From the NCBI GenBank assembly GCA_963920575.1, contig OY986968.1:3611001-3675000 (forward strand): DNA of 64,000 nt, read 5' to 3'. This document shows, in pieces, positions 11,281 through 22,030 of this stretch. Each line of letters begins with the position of its first letter. Position 1 is the stretch's first letter. A program made the position numbers and the translations under genes. The stretch is from Narthecium ossifragum (lineage: Eukaryota > Streptophyta > Magnoliopsida > Dioscoreales > Nartheciaceae). The notes under the pieces are model-generated. The model was given only the letters and a program-made list of their open reading frames with translations. It was not told the origin of the DNA and did no database searches.

Positions 11281-12435
11281 TGATGTCGCTCAAATGTGTC
11301 ACGCACAGCGGTCGCGGTGCAGTACAGCATAAGAGAGGTCGAATCCCACAGACAGACAAGCAGGAAAGATCCAGAAATACGAATAACAATGAATTGAAGA
11401 CAAACAAGAGCGATAAAAGTTAAGAAAGTAGATCGTAGATGTGATGATGAGATAAAATTAACGAAAGAAATCAATGTTTGAATGAGGCTAGGCTTGAGGA
11501 ATCACGTCACTCGGATTTAGGTTCTTCTCTTCTCAATGGTGCATATGATACTCAGTTAAGGGATTAACATCCCAATCACCTTAACCGGAAGATAAAGAAT
11601 TATGAATATGATAATATATATAAATGTCTCTTCCTACGATGGGTTCTTCCTTTTTATAGTTCTAACTTCATCCAACCAAACCTAAGAATACACGATACCG
11701 GCTGTCACTACAGGCAACGCGCAGCAAAAGTTCATCGGGACAAAGCCCTAACTCTAACCGGATCTCTAAGAATACACAATACCAACTCTCACAATCGGCA
11801 ATGCATAGCAAAGATCTCACGGTATAGAGCCCCAACCTTATCTAACCAGATCCCTAAGAATACACAATACCAGTTGTCACTACGGGCAATGCATAGCAAA
11901 GGTCTCACGAGACTCGGTAGGAGAATCAAAGGAGATAACTATGGGATCACAATATCATAAAAGAAGCATGACTGGATTTATAATAATGTTTAACCACAAA
12001 GCAATCTGTGAAGATCCAATACATAAGAAAAGTTTAACAATAAAGATTAAAACTATGAACCATTGTTGGAGAAGAAGCCCTAGTCCTCGCTAGATCATCC
12101 GTCCGCCATGCCCGTGGATTACTCGGCCATGGATGGAGATTCCTTCATCTTCTTCCTTTGGGAAACACCCAGAAAAGAGCCTCCAAAAACGTCCAAGAAG
12201 TCCCCCTAAAACCCTAGAAAGAGTCCTATTTATAGCCCCAAAGTCTCTCCATTAACGGATTTGATCTAAACCGTTGATTTAATTCACTGGGAACGTCCGA
12301 TCGATCCTTCTCGGGGTGCTGGATCGATCGGATGCGTTAAAATCTTCAACTTCTAACTTCGCCCGTGTCCGATCGATCGGACTAAGGGAGTCGGATCGAT
12401 CGATTTCGTAAAAATCCTCCGTCTCTGGCTATTCC
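11281..12435 (-). mobile_element. Left LTR of element D (minus strand), cut by the gap
   Basis: It begins TGATGTCGCTCAAATG, the reverse complement of the LTR-C end, directly after CATGG (11276-11280). It carries TATTTATA at 12227-12234 (TATA box on the minus strand) and runs into the assembly gap. About 640 bp of its U3 start are missing compared with the 1803-bp copy at 18420-20222. It pairs with the LTR at 25696-27500, which is followed by CATGG. Confidence 0.82.
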
Positions 12436-12635
12436 NNNNNNNNNNNNNNNNNNNNNNNNNNNNNNNNNNNNNNNNNNNNNNNNNNNNNNNNNNNNNNNNN
12501 NNNNNNNNNNNNNNNNNNNNNNNNNNNNNNNNNNNNNNNNNNNNNNNNNNNNNNNNNNNNNNNNNNNNNNNNNNNNNNNNNNNNNNNNNNNNNNNNNNNN
12601 NNNNNNNNNNNNNNNNNNNNNNNNNNNNNNNNNNN
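12436..12635. other. Assembly gap (200 N)
   Basis: Exactly 200 N between a minus-strand and a plus-strand copy of the same LTR, both cut within about 40 bases of the same LTR position. The round length suggests a placeholder of unknown true size. An inverted repeat is a likely cause of assembly failure. Confidence 0.95.
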
Positions 12636-13757
12636 TCGATCGATCCGACTCCCTTAGTCCGATCGATCGGACTCGGGCAAAGTTAGAAGTTGAATATTTT
12701 AACACATCCGATCGATCCAGCACCCCGAGAAGGATCGATCGGACGTTCCCAGTGAATTAAATCAACGGTTTAGATCAAATCCGTTGATGTAGAGACTTTG
12801 GGGCTATAAATAGGACTCTTTCTAGGGTTTGAGGGGGACTTCTTGGACGTTTTTGGAGGCTCTTTTCTGGGTGTTTCCCAAAGGAAGAAGATGAAGGAAT
12901 CTCCATCCATGGCCGAGTAATCCACGGGCATGGCGGACGGATGATCTAGCGAGGACTAGGGCTTCTTCTCCAACAATGGTTCATAGTTTTAATCTTTATT
13001 GTTAAACTTTTCTTATGTATTGGATCTTCACAGATTGCTTTGTGGTTAAACATTATTATAAATCCAGTCATGCTTCTTTTATGATATTGTGATCCCATAG
13101 TTATCTCCTTTGATTCTCCTACCGAGTCTCGTGAGACCTTTGCTATGCATTGCCCGTAGTGACAGCTGGTATTGTGTATTCTTAGGGATCTGGTTAGATA
13201 AGGTTGGGGCTCTATACCGTGAGATCTTTGCTATGCATTGCCGATTGTGAGAGTTGGTATTGTGTATTCTTAGGGATCCGGTTAGAGTTAGGGCTTTGTC
13301 CCGATGAACTTTTGCTGCGCGTTGCCTGTAGTGACAGCCGGTATCGTGTATTCTTAGGTTTGGTTGGATGAAGTTAGAACTATAAAAAGGAAGAACCAAT
13401 CGTAGGAAGAGACATATATATATTTTGTTAGGTTTATAGTTCCATATCTCCCGGTTAAGGTGATTGGGATGTGAATCCCTTGACTGAGTATTATATGAAC
13501 CATTGAGAAGAAAAGAACCTAAATCCGAGTGAAGTGATTCCTGAAGCCTAGCCTTATCAAAAGCCTGATATCTTTAGTTAACATTACATTATCATTAATC
13601 CTTTGATCTAATTTAGTTTAGTTAGCTTTCTTGATTGTCTTCAATATATTATTATCTGTATTTCTGGATCTTTCCTGTTTGTCTCTCTGTGGGATTCGAC
13701 CTCTCTTATGCTGTACTGCACCGCGACCGTTGTGCGTGACACATTTGAGCGACATCA
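12636..13757 (+). mobile_element. 5' LTR of element C (5' truncated by the gap)
   Basis: It matches 19101-20222 and ends GAGCGACATCA, directly before the primer binding site. TATAAATA is at 12805-12812. Three imperfect units of about 84-88 bp start at 13131, 13219 and 13303 (TTTGCTATGCATTGCC...GTATTCTTAGG). Short ATG-to-stop frames such as 12941-12949 lie in the leader. The missing first 680 bp fall in the gap. Confidence 0.85.
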
Positions 13758-13763
13758 AAATAT

Positions 13764-13780
13764 TGGCGCCGTTGCCGGGG
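13764..13780 (+). other. Primer binding site of element C, tRNA-Asp(GTC)
   Basis: TGGCGCCGTTGCCGGGG lies six bases after the LTR end. It is complementary to the 3' end of plant tRNA-Asp(GTC), the usual Athila primer. Confidence 0.85.
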
Positions 13781-13962
13781 AGACGGTTCAGAAAAGCGCC
13801 AGAATCAACAGATCATGATGATTGAAGACATCGAAGGCGGTAACTTTGTTCCCTTTTCTTTGAATTTTTTATTTCTTTTTCCTTAGTTTTCTTTATTTTC
13901 TTTTTAGTTTTATTTTGATTTTTCGTTTTACTTTTACCTGTTAAAAAAAAAAAGAAGAGAGG

Positions 13963-15615
13963 ATGGAAAATGAATTATATCAATACTATTTGAGATCATA
14001 TTCTATGAAGTCGAGAGATGGAATGTCTAACACAACAGTTCGTAAGAAAAGTATATACGAATTGAGAGAGGAGAATAGAATCAGTCATGTTTCTGTCAAT
14101 GAGTATCTTCCTAATTATATGATTAACGCATTGAAAACAAAGATTTCATCCTTTGCACAGAAGGATGATGAGACATTATGTGATGCATGGCATCGATTTA
14201 ACAGGTTAATAGCTTCATGCCCTCAACATGGTTATCCTAGTTGGTGTTTAGTTAGCTATTTTTATTATGGATTAACTGAGCATGAACGTCAAATCCTTGA
14301 AACAAGATACAAGGGTGAGTTTTTGCAGATTGATCCTGATGAAGCTATGAAGCACTTGAATGAGCTTGTTTAGATGACTCATACACAGACGGTTCCGGGG
14401 CGTTAGGATGATTATCATAGTCATATCTATGCCAAATTCTACAAGCATCCCAATGTCGCCTTAACGTCCAGCAGCTATCAGCAACACAATGAGCCTTTTT
14501 ACTCTTATCCTAGTGCTTATGATGATTATGTGCATGATACTTATGTTGCTACTTCCCATGATGTGGATGTTGATGAGTCTAACACGTATGATGCATGTGT
14601 TGATGACTTTAGTGCTTGTGATGCATACATCCATGATTTTAATGCTTATGGTGCACATGCTCAACATGTTCATGTTGATGATGCATATGCTCATGACTGT
14701 AGTGCTAGTGTGCATGTTCAAAATTCTAGTCCTATTGATGCACAAGCTATTGATTCTAGTATGTGTGATGCATATGTACATGATTTTAGCGCTCATACGC
14801 ATGTTCATGATACTAACATTCACTATGCGTATACTCATGATTCCAATGTTAGTAATGCACATGTTCATGTCTCTGATGCTGACGATGCATATGTTTCTCC
14901 TCAACTTTCTATGGCAGAGATTTTGGACTTACTTAAGGAGGCTAAAACCAAGCCTAATTTTGACTCTTTCATTCTGCAGTTACTTATGAAGGACTAGGAG
15001 AAAGCACGCCAACTATGCGAGGTAATTACATCTTTTAGTGTGCACGAACTTGGATGGACACATCATATGGAAGAAGACGAAGTACTCCAGTACGGGCCGG
15101 CCAGCAATGAGGAAGATCTGGAAGATTTCCAAGACTACCAGGACCAGGTATTCGTTGAACCTCCATCGGCTGAACTTCAAGTCATTGCTTCTAAGCCGCG
15201 AGGTATATTTCCTGTTTTTATTTCATCTCCTGGGATAGTAAGGAAGAACATGACCTTGATAGATATTTTTAAACTTCGACGGATTTATTTCAGATCTTGT
15301 GATCTTACCATCCTTGACCACGAAAATGATTACATTATTGATAGGTCATTGGATGAGTCACTGACACTTGAGCATAATGATGACACATATTTCGATTTGA
15401 GAGATCCAAGTATCTTATTTATTGGTGTTAGAATGCAAAAGCTAGTTCTCCCACTTGTCATATGCCACTTGGATTCACATGGTAAACTACTCTTGGTGAT
15501 ACTACTAAGGTTAACCTTGCAGGGCATGTCACTTACTGATTTTGCATATCATCGTGCTAGGGCACGGCCGCCAAGGGCGCGGTTAAAAATCCATGTCTTA
15601 TATATAGTAGTTTAG
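13963..15615 (+). pseudogene. Element C gag-like frame with three in-frame TAG codons
   Basis: One frame runs from ATG 13963 to TAG 15615, with TAG at 14371-14373, 14404-14406 and 14995-14997. The first part resembles the middle of Athila gag (YLPNYMINALKTKISSF, QKDDETLCDAWHRFN, CPQHGYPSW, FYYGL), matching the element D gag in the same order. The second part (about 14497-14913) is a His/Asp/Tyr/Ala-rich repeat region not known to me from gag. The third part is acidic (EEDLEDFQDYQDQ) and then loses resemblance. I see no protease or zinc knuckle. Amber stops make it a pseudogene unless they are read through. Confidence 0.65.
14497..14913 (+). repeat. Degenerate repeat coding a His/Asp-rich stretch
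   Basis: Variants of GATGCATATGTTCATGA and AGTGCTTATGATG recur every 30-60 bases, encoding AYVHDF-like and HVHDTN-like phrases. The pattern is open in the gag frame. Other frames are open too, a by-product of the biased composition. Confidence 0.6.
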
Positions 15616-15768
15616 TTTTCTCGATTTGCGTTCTTGTATGTTTGAGAATGCTTGAGTTATTTTTAGGTTGTGTGCTTGCATGTTTACTTTTGTTTTTGGT
15701 TTGTTTTGCTTTTGTTCTTGGTTTGTTTTGCTTTTGTTCTTAGGTGCTCGATCAGTCCCCGCTTTCCC

Positions 15769-17112
15769 GTGGAGAACATTGTCGCTGATCACCTATCAAG
15801 GTTGATGGTGGAAGTAGCAGAAAATGAGCCACCAATTATAGATGACTTCCCTGATGAGCAACTCTTTTCAGATGCACGGCTGCCCTGGAATGCGCACATT
15901 GTTAAGTACTTAGCAACATGTGAGATCCCTTCCTTTTGGAGTGCGCAGGATAAGCGTAGGTTCTTTGTTGAGGTAAAGAAATTTTATTGGGATGATCCTT
16001 GTCTGTTTAAGTATTGTCCTGACCAGATTATGCGCCGGTGTGTCCCTGATTATGAAATCGAAAGCATCATTACATTCTGTCACTCTCAAGCATGTGGATG
16101 CCATTTATCGATGAAAAAGACTGCTGCTAAAATTCTTCAATGTGGTTTTTACTGGCCTACTATATTTCGTGATGTTAATATTTTTTGCAAATCCTGTGAA
16201 AGATGCCTAACACTAGGAGCTTTATCCAAGAGACATATGATGCCTTTGAACCCCATTCAAGCTGTAGAGATTTTTGATTGTTGGGGTATAGACTTTATGG
16301 GACCCTTTCCTTCTTCTTTTGGCTATTTATATATATTGTTGGCTGTGGAATATGTGTCTAAGTGGGTGGAAGCTATTGCATGTAGGAATAATGATCATTC
16401 CACTGTCATCAAGTTTCTTAAAGAGCATGTTTTGTCTAGATTTGGTACTCCTAGGGTCATTATTAGTGACCAAGGATCCCATTTTTGTAACCGCTCTTTT
16501 GAGGCTTTGATGCGCAGGTATGGAGTGACACATAAGATTTCCACTGCTTATCATCCACAGACGAATGGCCAAGCTGAATTAGCCAATAGAGAGATAAAGC
16601 AAATCCTGAAGAAGACAGTGAGCCCCAACCGAAAGGACTGGTCCTTGAGGCTATCAGACGCGTTGTGGGCATATCGCACTGCCTACAAGACTACCCTGGG
16701 GATGTCGCCGTTTCGCCTTGTTTATGGAAAACCATGTCATCTTCCAGTTGAATTAGAACATAAGGCATATTGGGCTATTAAGTCACTAAATTTTACTTTG
16801 GATGGTGCAGGTCAGGAACGGAAACTCCAGCTGTCTGAGCTAGAGGAACTCAGGAATGATGCTTATGAGAGTTCTAGGATCTTCAAGGCAAAGACAAAGG
16901 CCTACCATGACAAGAAGATCTTGCGGAAGACATTTCAAGTCGGACAGCAAGCTTATCTGTATGACGCACGCCTGCATCTTCATCCTGGGAAGCTGAGATC
17001 ACGCTGGAAATGCCCCTTCACCGTTAGTAGAATATTTGAGAATGGGGATGTGGAAGTTGAAGACCCAAAGGATGGGAGGTTGTTTACGGTTAATGGACAG
17101 CGCTTGAAATAG
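15769..17112 (+). pseudogene. Element C integrase, nearly complete, joined to an RNase H remnant
   Basis: It starts with the end of RNase H ([10 protein letters not shown]) and runs into a full integrase. The zinc finger has His in FCHSQ, His in GCHLS and Cys in CKSC and ERC. The catalytic core has Asp in GIDFMGPFP, Asp in IISDQGSHF and Glu in GQAELANRE, and the C-terminus has HPGKLRSRW. No stop interrupts it until TAG 17110-17112; the sister copy E has CAG there and reads 25 further codons to TGA, so this stop is a late mutation. Protease, RT and most of RNase H are absent: the gag-like region joins almost directly to this segment (T-rich joint 15616-15768). Element C is therefore a defective element that kept integrase. 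Confidence 0.85.
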
Positions 17113-17151
17113 ATTCAAGAGAAAGCGGACCCTGAGGAGCACACCGTTTCT

Positions 17152-17172
17152 CTCGTAGACCCTGTCTACGAG
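17152..17172 (+). other. Perfect hairpin after element C integrase
   Basis: CTCGTAGAC and GTCTACGAG form a 9-bp stem with a CCT loop. Identical in element E (20761-20781), where it overlaps the last codons. It occupies the place of the AGGCAA stem-loop of elements A and B. Confidence 0.6.
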
Positions 17173-17477
17173 GGATGATCTTTCTCCTATCTATCATTTC
17201 CCTTTTTGATTAGGATAGTTTGTTTTAATTTGTTTGCTTTTGTTTTCATTTGTTTTTGTTTGCTCTCTTATTTCTTAGGATGTTGGACCACCGTTTGCCT
17301 TGCTTGAGGAATTCGACCACTATTCTGGAGATGAGAAATTCGGCCACCATGAGGAGCCTTGAGGAGATAATCGATATTCTGTCAGGTGGCCTCGCTCTTA
17401 TTTCGTTTTCCTATTTCTATTTCTGTCATATATGAAAATTCAGCCAACACCCTTCTGCTTATTTACATGATTAGCAC

Positions 17478-17516
17478 ACATTGAGGACAATGTGAATTTC
17501 AGGTTGGGGGGTGTAG
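17478..17516 (+). other. Internal polypurine-tract-like motif, element C
   Basis: ACATTGAGGACAATGTGA is followed by GGTTGGGGGGTG (17502-17513), about 900 bp upstream of the terminal tract. Same layout as element A. Confidence 0.5.
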
Positions 17517-17877
17517 GCATGCATGACCTTATGCATACTACCTTATTGAGTTTTATAGTGTTGAATTGATTATGTTAATAGAAATTGTACATGAGCTGAA
17601 ATTTTTATGCTTATTATGCATGTTGCTTTCATATGGATTGACCAATACATTTATTACATGCGTGATAACCTGAAAGTATAACATCATGTGATTCACACAC
17701 GAACACTTTATGTGCAGTGGTAGTTATACTCACTAGAGGAATGAGCATGCTATTGTCCATCGAGACCATGATTTCAACATTAGCTAGTGTTGAGTATTGC
17801 ATGCAGAGAAAAAAAAGAGAGAAAAAGTTCTGGAGCTTGTTCAAGCTGTGCCTAAACAACTATTAAGTGATCTACTG

Positions 17878-18028
17878 AGTAACCGGGTGTTCTTGTTTCA
17901 GGAAGCGGGGAGCTCGCGTAAAAAGGTAGAACCACTTATAGCTAAAAAAAAAAAAAAACTATTAAGTGTTTTGCTAAGTAACCGGGTCTCTGCGCCTCAA
18001 GAAGCGGAGAGTGCTCGCGTAAAAAGGC
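17878..18028 (+). repeat. Duplicated AGTAACCGGG / CGCGTAAAAAGG module, element C
   Basis: Units at 17878-17927 and 17977-18028, flanked by A tracts, nearly identical to those of elements A and E. Confidence 0.7.
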
Positions 18029-18407
18029 AAAGTGTCTGATAGTTGAAAAAAAAAAGAAAAAAAAGAAAGTGCATGCTGTACTTAAAGTGCGAAGGTTGGA
18101 TGATTGGTCATGAAGATCGTAGTGTGTTTGGACTAATGGTGGGTAGAAGTTGCTTCTGTACGTAACATTTATTTGTCACGTCACATGTGTTCTTCTGGAT
18201 GGTGATTAGCATGTTTGATGTGTAGAAGTTGATTTCATGTGTTGGTAGTATGTGTATGAGTATAAGAAGTTTCCATGCTCTGTACTGCATAAAACACTAT
18301 TGACTTGATAAGGTAGAATTTTAATCATGCATGTCTACATCCTTGAACCGTTAGTGTGCTTAATTATATTCTATGTGCTTTGAATTGCTAGAGACTAGCA
18401 ATAAGCT

Positions 18408-18419
18408 GGTTGTGGGGTG
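18408..18419 (+). other. Terminal polypurine tract, element C
   Basis: GGTTGTGGGGTG directly before the LTR start. A T interrupts the G run compared with the copies in A and E. Confidence 0.7.
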
Positions 18420-20222
18420 TGATGAGTGCATGAAAGTGCACTTTAAATAGTCTTATAACCATCTCAATTGCTAGATTATTATCCTTAATCAGCATCTTTA
18501 TTACTATTTTTATATCTATATGTTGCTTCACATGGTTGTTTGGAAAATGCAGGAAATTGGAGCTAAAAGAAGCTGAAAAGAGTATATGGATCAATTTCAA
18601 AAATTAATCTGTACCTGCTCATGAAGAACCAGATGATGTGCCATATATGCTTGGAAAGCTCTTGAAGTCTAGATTTTGGAGAATTTTACGGTTCGTGATT
18701 CCGAGTTTCCGAGAGGAAGTTACGGCAATTTCAGTACCGATGCGCAGTCTGAATGGCAGAAAGGAAAATAAGCTGGAAGTCCGAGCGATCCGCCGATCGA
18801 TCGAACCACGCAAAAACGTGACAGAACATGTGTTTTTCAGCCACAACGCATCCGATCGATCCCTCCATCCCTCCTATGGGGTCCGATCGATCCGACACGA
18901 ATGGTCCGATCGATCGGACTCGGAAAAAGCTAAAAACAGTGGATTTTTACTCAACCGATCTATCCAACACTCATAATTCGATCGATCGGACTTGGGAATT
19001 AAAGGGTGACAGAACGTATGCTTTTTAGAGGAACACAGTTCAATCGATCCATCCATCGATCGGACTCGGGAATAGCCAGAGACGGAGGATTTTTACGAAA
19101 TCGATCGATCCGACTCCCTTAGTCCGATCGATCGGACACGGGCGAAGTTAGAAGTTGAAGATTTTAACGCATCCGATCGATCCAGCACCCCGAGAAGGAT
19201 CGATCGGACGTTCCCAGTGAATTAAATCAACGGTTTAGATCAAATCCGTTAATGGAGAGACTTTGGGGCTATAAATAGGACTCTTTCTAGGGTTTGAGGG
19301 GGACTTCTTGGACGTTTTTGGAGGCTCTTTTCTGGGTGTTTCCCAAAGGAAGAAGATGAAGGAATCTCCATCCATGGCCGAGTAATCCACGGGCATGGCG
19401 GACGGATGATCTAGCGAGGACTAGGGCTTCTTCTCCAACAATGGTTCATAGTTTTAATCTTTATTGTTAAACTTTTCTTATGTATTGGATCTTCACAGAT
19501 TGCTTTGTGGTTAAACATTATTATAAATCCAGTCATGCTTCTTTTATGATATTGTGATCCCATAGTTATCTCCTTTGATTCTCCTACCAAGTCTCGTGAG
19601 ACCTTTGCTATGCATTGCCCGTAGTGACAACTGGTATTGTGTATTCTTAGGGATCTGGTTAGATAAGGTTGGGGCCCTATACCGTGAGATCTTTGCTATG
19701 CATTGCCGATTGTGAGAGTTGGTATTATGTATTCTTAGAGATCCGGTTAGAGTTAGGGCTTTGTCCCGATGAACTTTTGCTGCGCGTTGCCTGTAGTGAC
19801 AACCGGTATCGTGTATTCTTAGGTTTGGTTGGATGAAGTTAGAACTATAAAAAGGAAGAACCAATCGTAGGAAGAGACATATATATATTTTGTTAGGTTT
19901 ATAGTTCCATATCTCCCGGTTAAGGTGATTGGGATGTGAATCCCTTGACTGAGTATTATATGAACCATTGAGAAGAGAAGAACCTAAATCCGAGTGAAGT
20001 GATTCCTGAAGCCTAGCCTTATCAAAAGCCTGATATCTTTAGTTAACATTACATTATCATTAATCCTTTGATCTAATTTAGTTTAGTTAGCTTTCTTGAT
20101 TCTCTTCAATATATTATTATCTGTATTTCTGGATCTTTCCTGATTGTCTCTCTGTGGGATTCGACCTCTCTTATGCTGTACTGCACCGCGACCGCTGTGC
20201 GTGACACATTTGAGCGACATCA
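18420..20222 (+). mobile_element. LTR shared by elements C and E (middle LTR of the array), 1803 bp
   Basis: Full LTR from TGATGAGTGCATGAAAGTGC to GAGCGACATCA, following the element C polypurine tract. About twelve GATCGATC-type sites lie between 18796 and 19206, mostly in pairs. TATAAATA is at 19270-19277. The leader has short ATG-to-stop frames (19406-19414) and the triplicated section of about 86-bp units. It is both the 3' LTR of C and the only LTR 5' of the E remnant. Confidence 0.9.
19270..19277 (+). promoter_or_regulatory. TATA box of the middle LTR
   Basis: TATAAATA in GGGGCTATAAATAGGACTC. The same string is at 12805-12812, 22745-22752 and, on the minus strand, 26642-26649. Confidence 0.75.
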
Positions 20223-20475
20223 AAAATGAGCCACCAATCATGGATGACTTCCCTGATGAGCAACTCTTTTCAGTTGCAGGACTGCCCTGGTATGCGCATA
20301 TTATTAATTACTTAGCGACAGGTGAGATCCCTTCCTTTTGGAGTGCGCAGGATAAGCGTAGATTTTTTGTTGAGGTAAAGAAATTTTATTAGGATGATCC
20401 TTGTCTGTTTAAGTATTGTCCTGACCAGATTATGCGCCATTGTGTCCCTGATTATGAAATCGAAAGCATCATTAC
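20223..20475 (+). pseudogene. Element E: integrase N-terminal fragment fused to the LTR end
   Basis: Directly after the LTR end, AAAATGAGCCACC continues as the [15 protein letters not shown] region that precedes the element C integrase. Primer site, gag, protease, RT and RNase H are all gone. AAAAT occurs both after LTR ends and before this point in element C, so the joint has microhomology. A TAG (20390-20392) replaces the TGG of copy C. The fragment stops after ESIIT at a second deletion joint. Confidence 0.82.
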
Positions 20476-20787
20476 GAGAGTTTTAGGATCTTCAAGGCAA
20501 AGACAAAGGCCTACCTTGACAAGAAGATCTTGCGGAAGACGTTTCAAGTAGGACAGCAAGCTTATCTGTATGACACACGACTGCATCTTCATCCTGGGAA
20601 GCTGAGATCATGCTGGACAGGCCCCTTCACCATTAGCAGAATATTTGAGAATGGGGTTGTGGAAGTTGAAGACCCAAAGGATGGGAGGCTATTTACGGTT
20701 AATGGACAGCGTTTGAAACAGATTCCAGAGAAAGCGGACCTCGAGGAGCACACCGTTTCTCTCGTAGACCCTGTCTACGAGGGATGA
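20476..20787 (+). pseudogene. Element E: integrase C-terminal fragment
   Basis: It resumes at the point matching element C 16867 (after loss of about 790 bp, including the whole catalytic core). It keeps the [16 protein letters not shown] region and runs through a CAG, where C has TAG, to a TGA at 20785-20787. This preserves the likely original end of the polyprotein. Confidence 0.82.
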
Positions 20788-21087
20788 TCTTTCTCCTATC
20801 TATCATTTCCCTTTTTGATTATGTTAGTTTGTTTTAGTTTGTTTGCTTTTGTTTTCATTTGTTTTTGTTTGCTCTCTTATTTCTTAGGATGTTGGACCAC
20901 CGTTTGCCTTGTTTGAGGAATTCGACCACTATTCTGGAGATGAGAAATTCGGCCACCATGAGGAGCCTTGAGGAGATAATCGATATTCTGTCATGTGGCC
21001 TCGCTCTTATTTCGATTTCCTATTTTTATTTCTGCTATATATGAGAATTCAGCCAACACCCTTCTGCTTATTTACATGATTAGCACA

Positions 21088-21126
21088 CATTGAGGACAAT
21101 GTGAATTTCAGGTTGGGGGGTGTAGG
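21088..21126 (+). other. Internal polypurine-tract-like motif, element E
   Basis: ACATTGAGGACAATGTGA then GGTTGGGGGGTG (21111-21122), as in element C. Confidence 0.5.
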
Positions 21127-21488
21127 CATGCATGACCTTATGCATGCTACCTTTTGAGTTTAATAGTGTTGAATTGATTATGTTTCTAGAGATTGTACAT
21201 GAGCTGAAATTTTTATGCTCATTATGCATGTTGCTTTCATATGGATTGACCAATGCATTGATTGCATGCGTGATAACCTGAAAGTATAACATCATGTGAT
21301 CCACACACGAACACTTTATGTGCAGTGGTAATTATACTCACTAGAGGAATGAGCATGCTATTGTCAATCGAGACCATGATTTCAACATTAGCTTGTGTTG
21401 AGTATTGCATGCAGAGAAAAAAAAAAGAAGAGAAAAAGTTCTGGAGCTTGATCAAGCTGTGCCTAAACAACTATTAAGTGATCTACTG

Positions 21489-21639
21489 AGTAACCGGGTG
21501 TTCTTGCCTCAGGAAGCGGGGAGCTCGCGTAAAAAGGTAGAACCACTTATAGCGATAAAAAAAAGAAAACTATTAAGTGTTTTGCTAAGTAACCGGGTCT
21601 TTGCGCCTCAAGAAGCGGAGAGTGCTCGCGTAAAAAGGC
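21489..21639 (+). repeat. Duplicated AGTAACCGGG / CGCGTAAAAAGG module, element E
   Basis: Units at about 21489-21538 and 21588-21639 with A-rich flanks, nearly the same as in C although the coding region of E is mostly deleted. Confidence 0.7.
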
Positions 21640-22018
21640 AAAATGTCTGATAGTTGAAAAAAAAAACAAAAACAAAAAGAGCATGTTGTACTTAAAGTGC
21701 GAGGGTTGGATGATTGGTCATGAAGATGGTAGTGTGTTTGGACTAATGGTGAGTAGAACTTGCTTCTGTACGTAACATTTATTTGTCACGTCACATGTGT
21801 TCTTCTGGATGGTGATTAGCATGTTTTGATGTGTTGAAGTTGATTTCATGTGTTGGTAGTATGTGTATGAGTATAAGAAGTTTCCATGCTCTGTACTGCA
21901 TAAAACACTATTGACTTGATAAGGTAGAATTTTTATCATGCATGTCTACATCCTTAAACCGTTAGTGTGCTTGATTATATTCTATGCGCTTTGAATTGCT
22001 AGAGACTAGCAATAAGCT

Positions 22019-22030
22019 GGTTGGGGGGTG
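22019..22030 (+). other. Terminal polypurine tract, element E
   Basis: GGTTGGGGGGTG directly before the LTR start TGATGAGTGC. Confidence 0.8.

Noticed and set aside
12382..12723. ORF spanning the N gap
   Set aside because: Artificial: the reading frame passes through 200 unknown bases between opposing LTRs.
13079..13399. A 106-residue minus-strand ORF that recurs almost unchanged at 19544-19864, 23021-23341 and (plus strand) 25893-26375
   Set aside because: It is antisense to the LTR and follows the triplicated ~86-bp section; its sameness reflects recent LTR copies, and no protein family is recognisable.
14461..14989. Alternative-frame ORFs (Met/Leu/Ile-rich) on both strands over the His/Asp repeat
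   Set aside because: By-products of the repeat composition. Only the gag frame links to recognisable gag sequence.
18796..19206. CRISPR-like array
   Set aside because: The GATCGATC repeats are short, irregularly spaced and in plant LTRs; no repeat-spacer pattern or cas gene.
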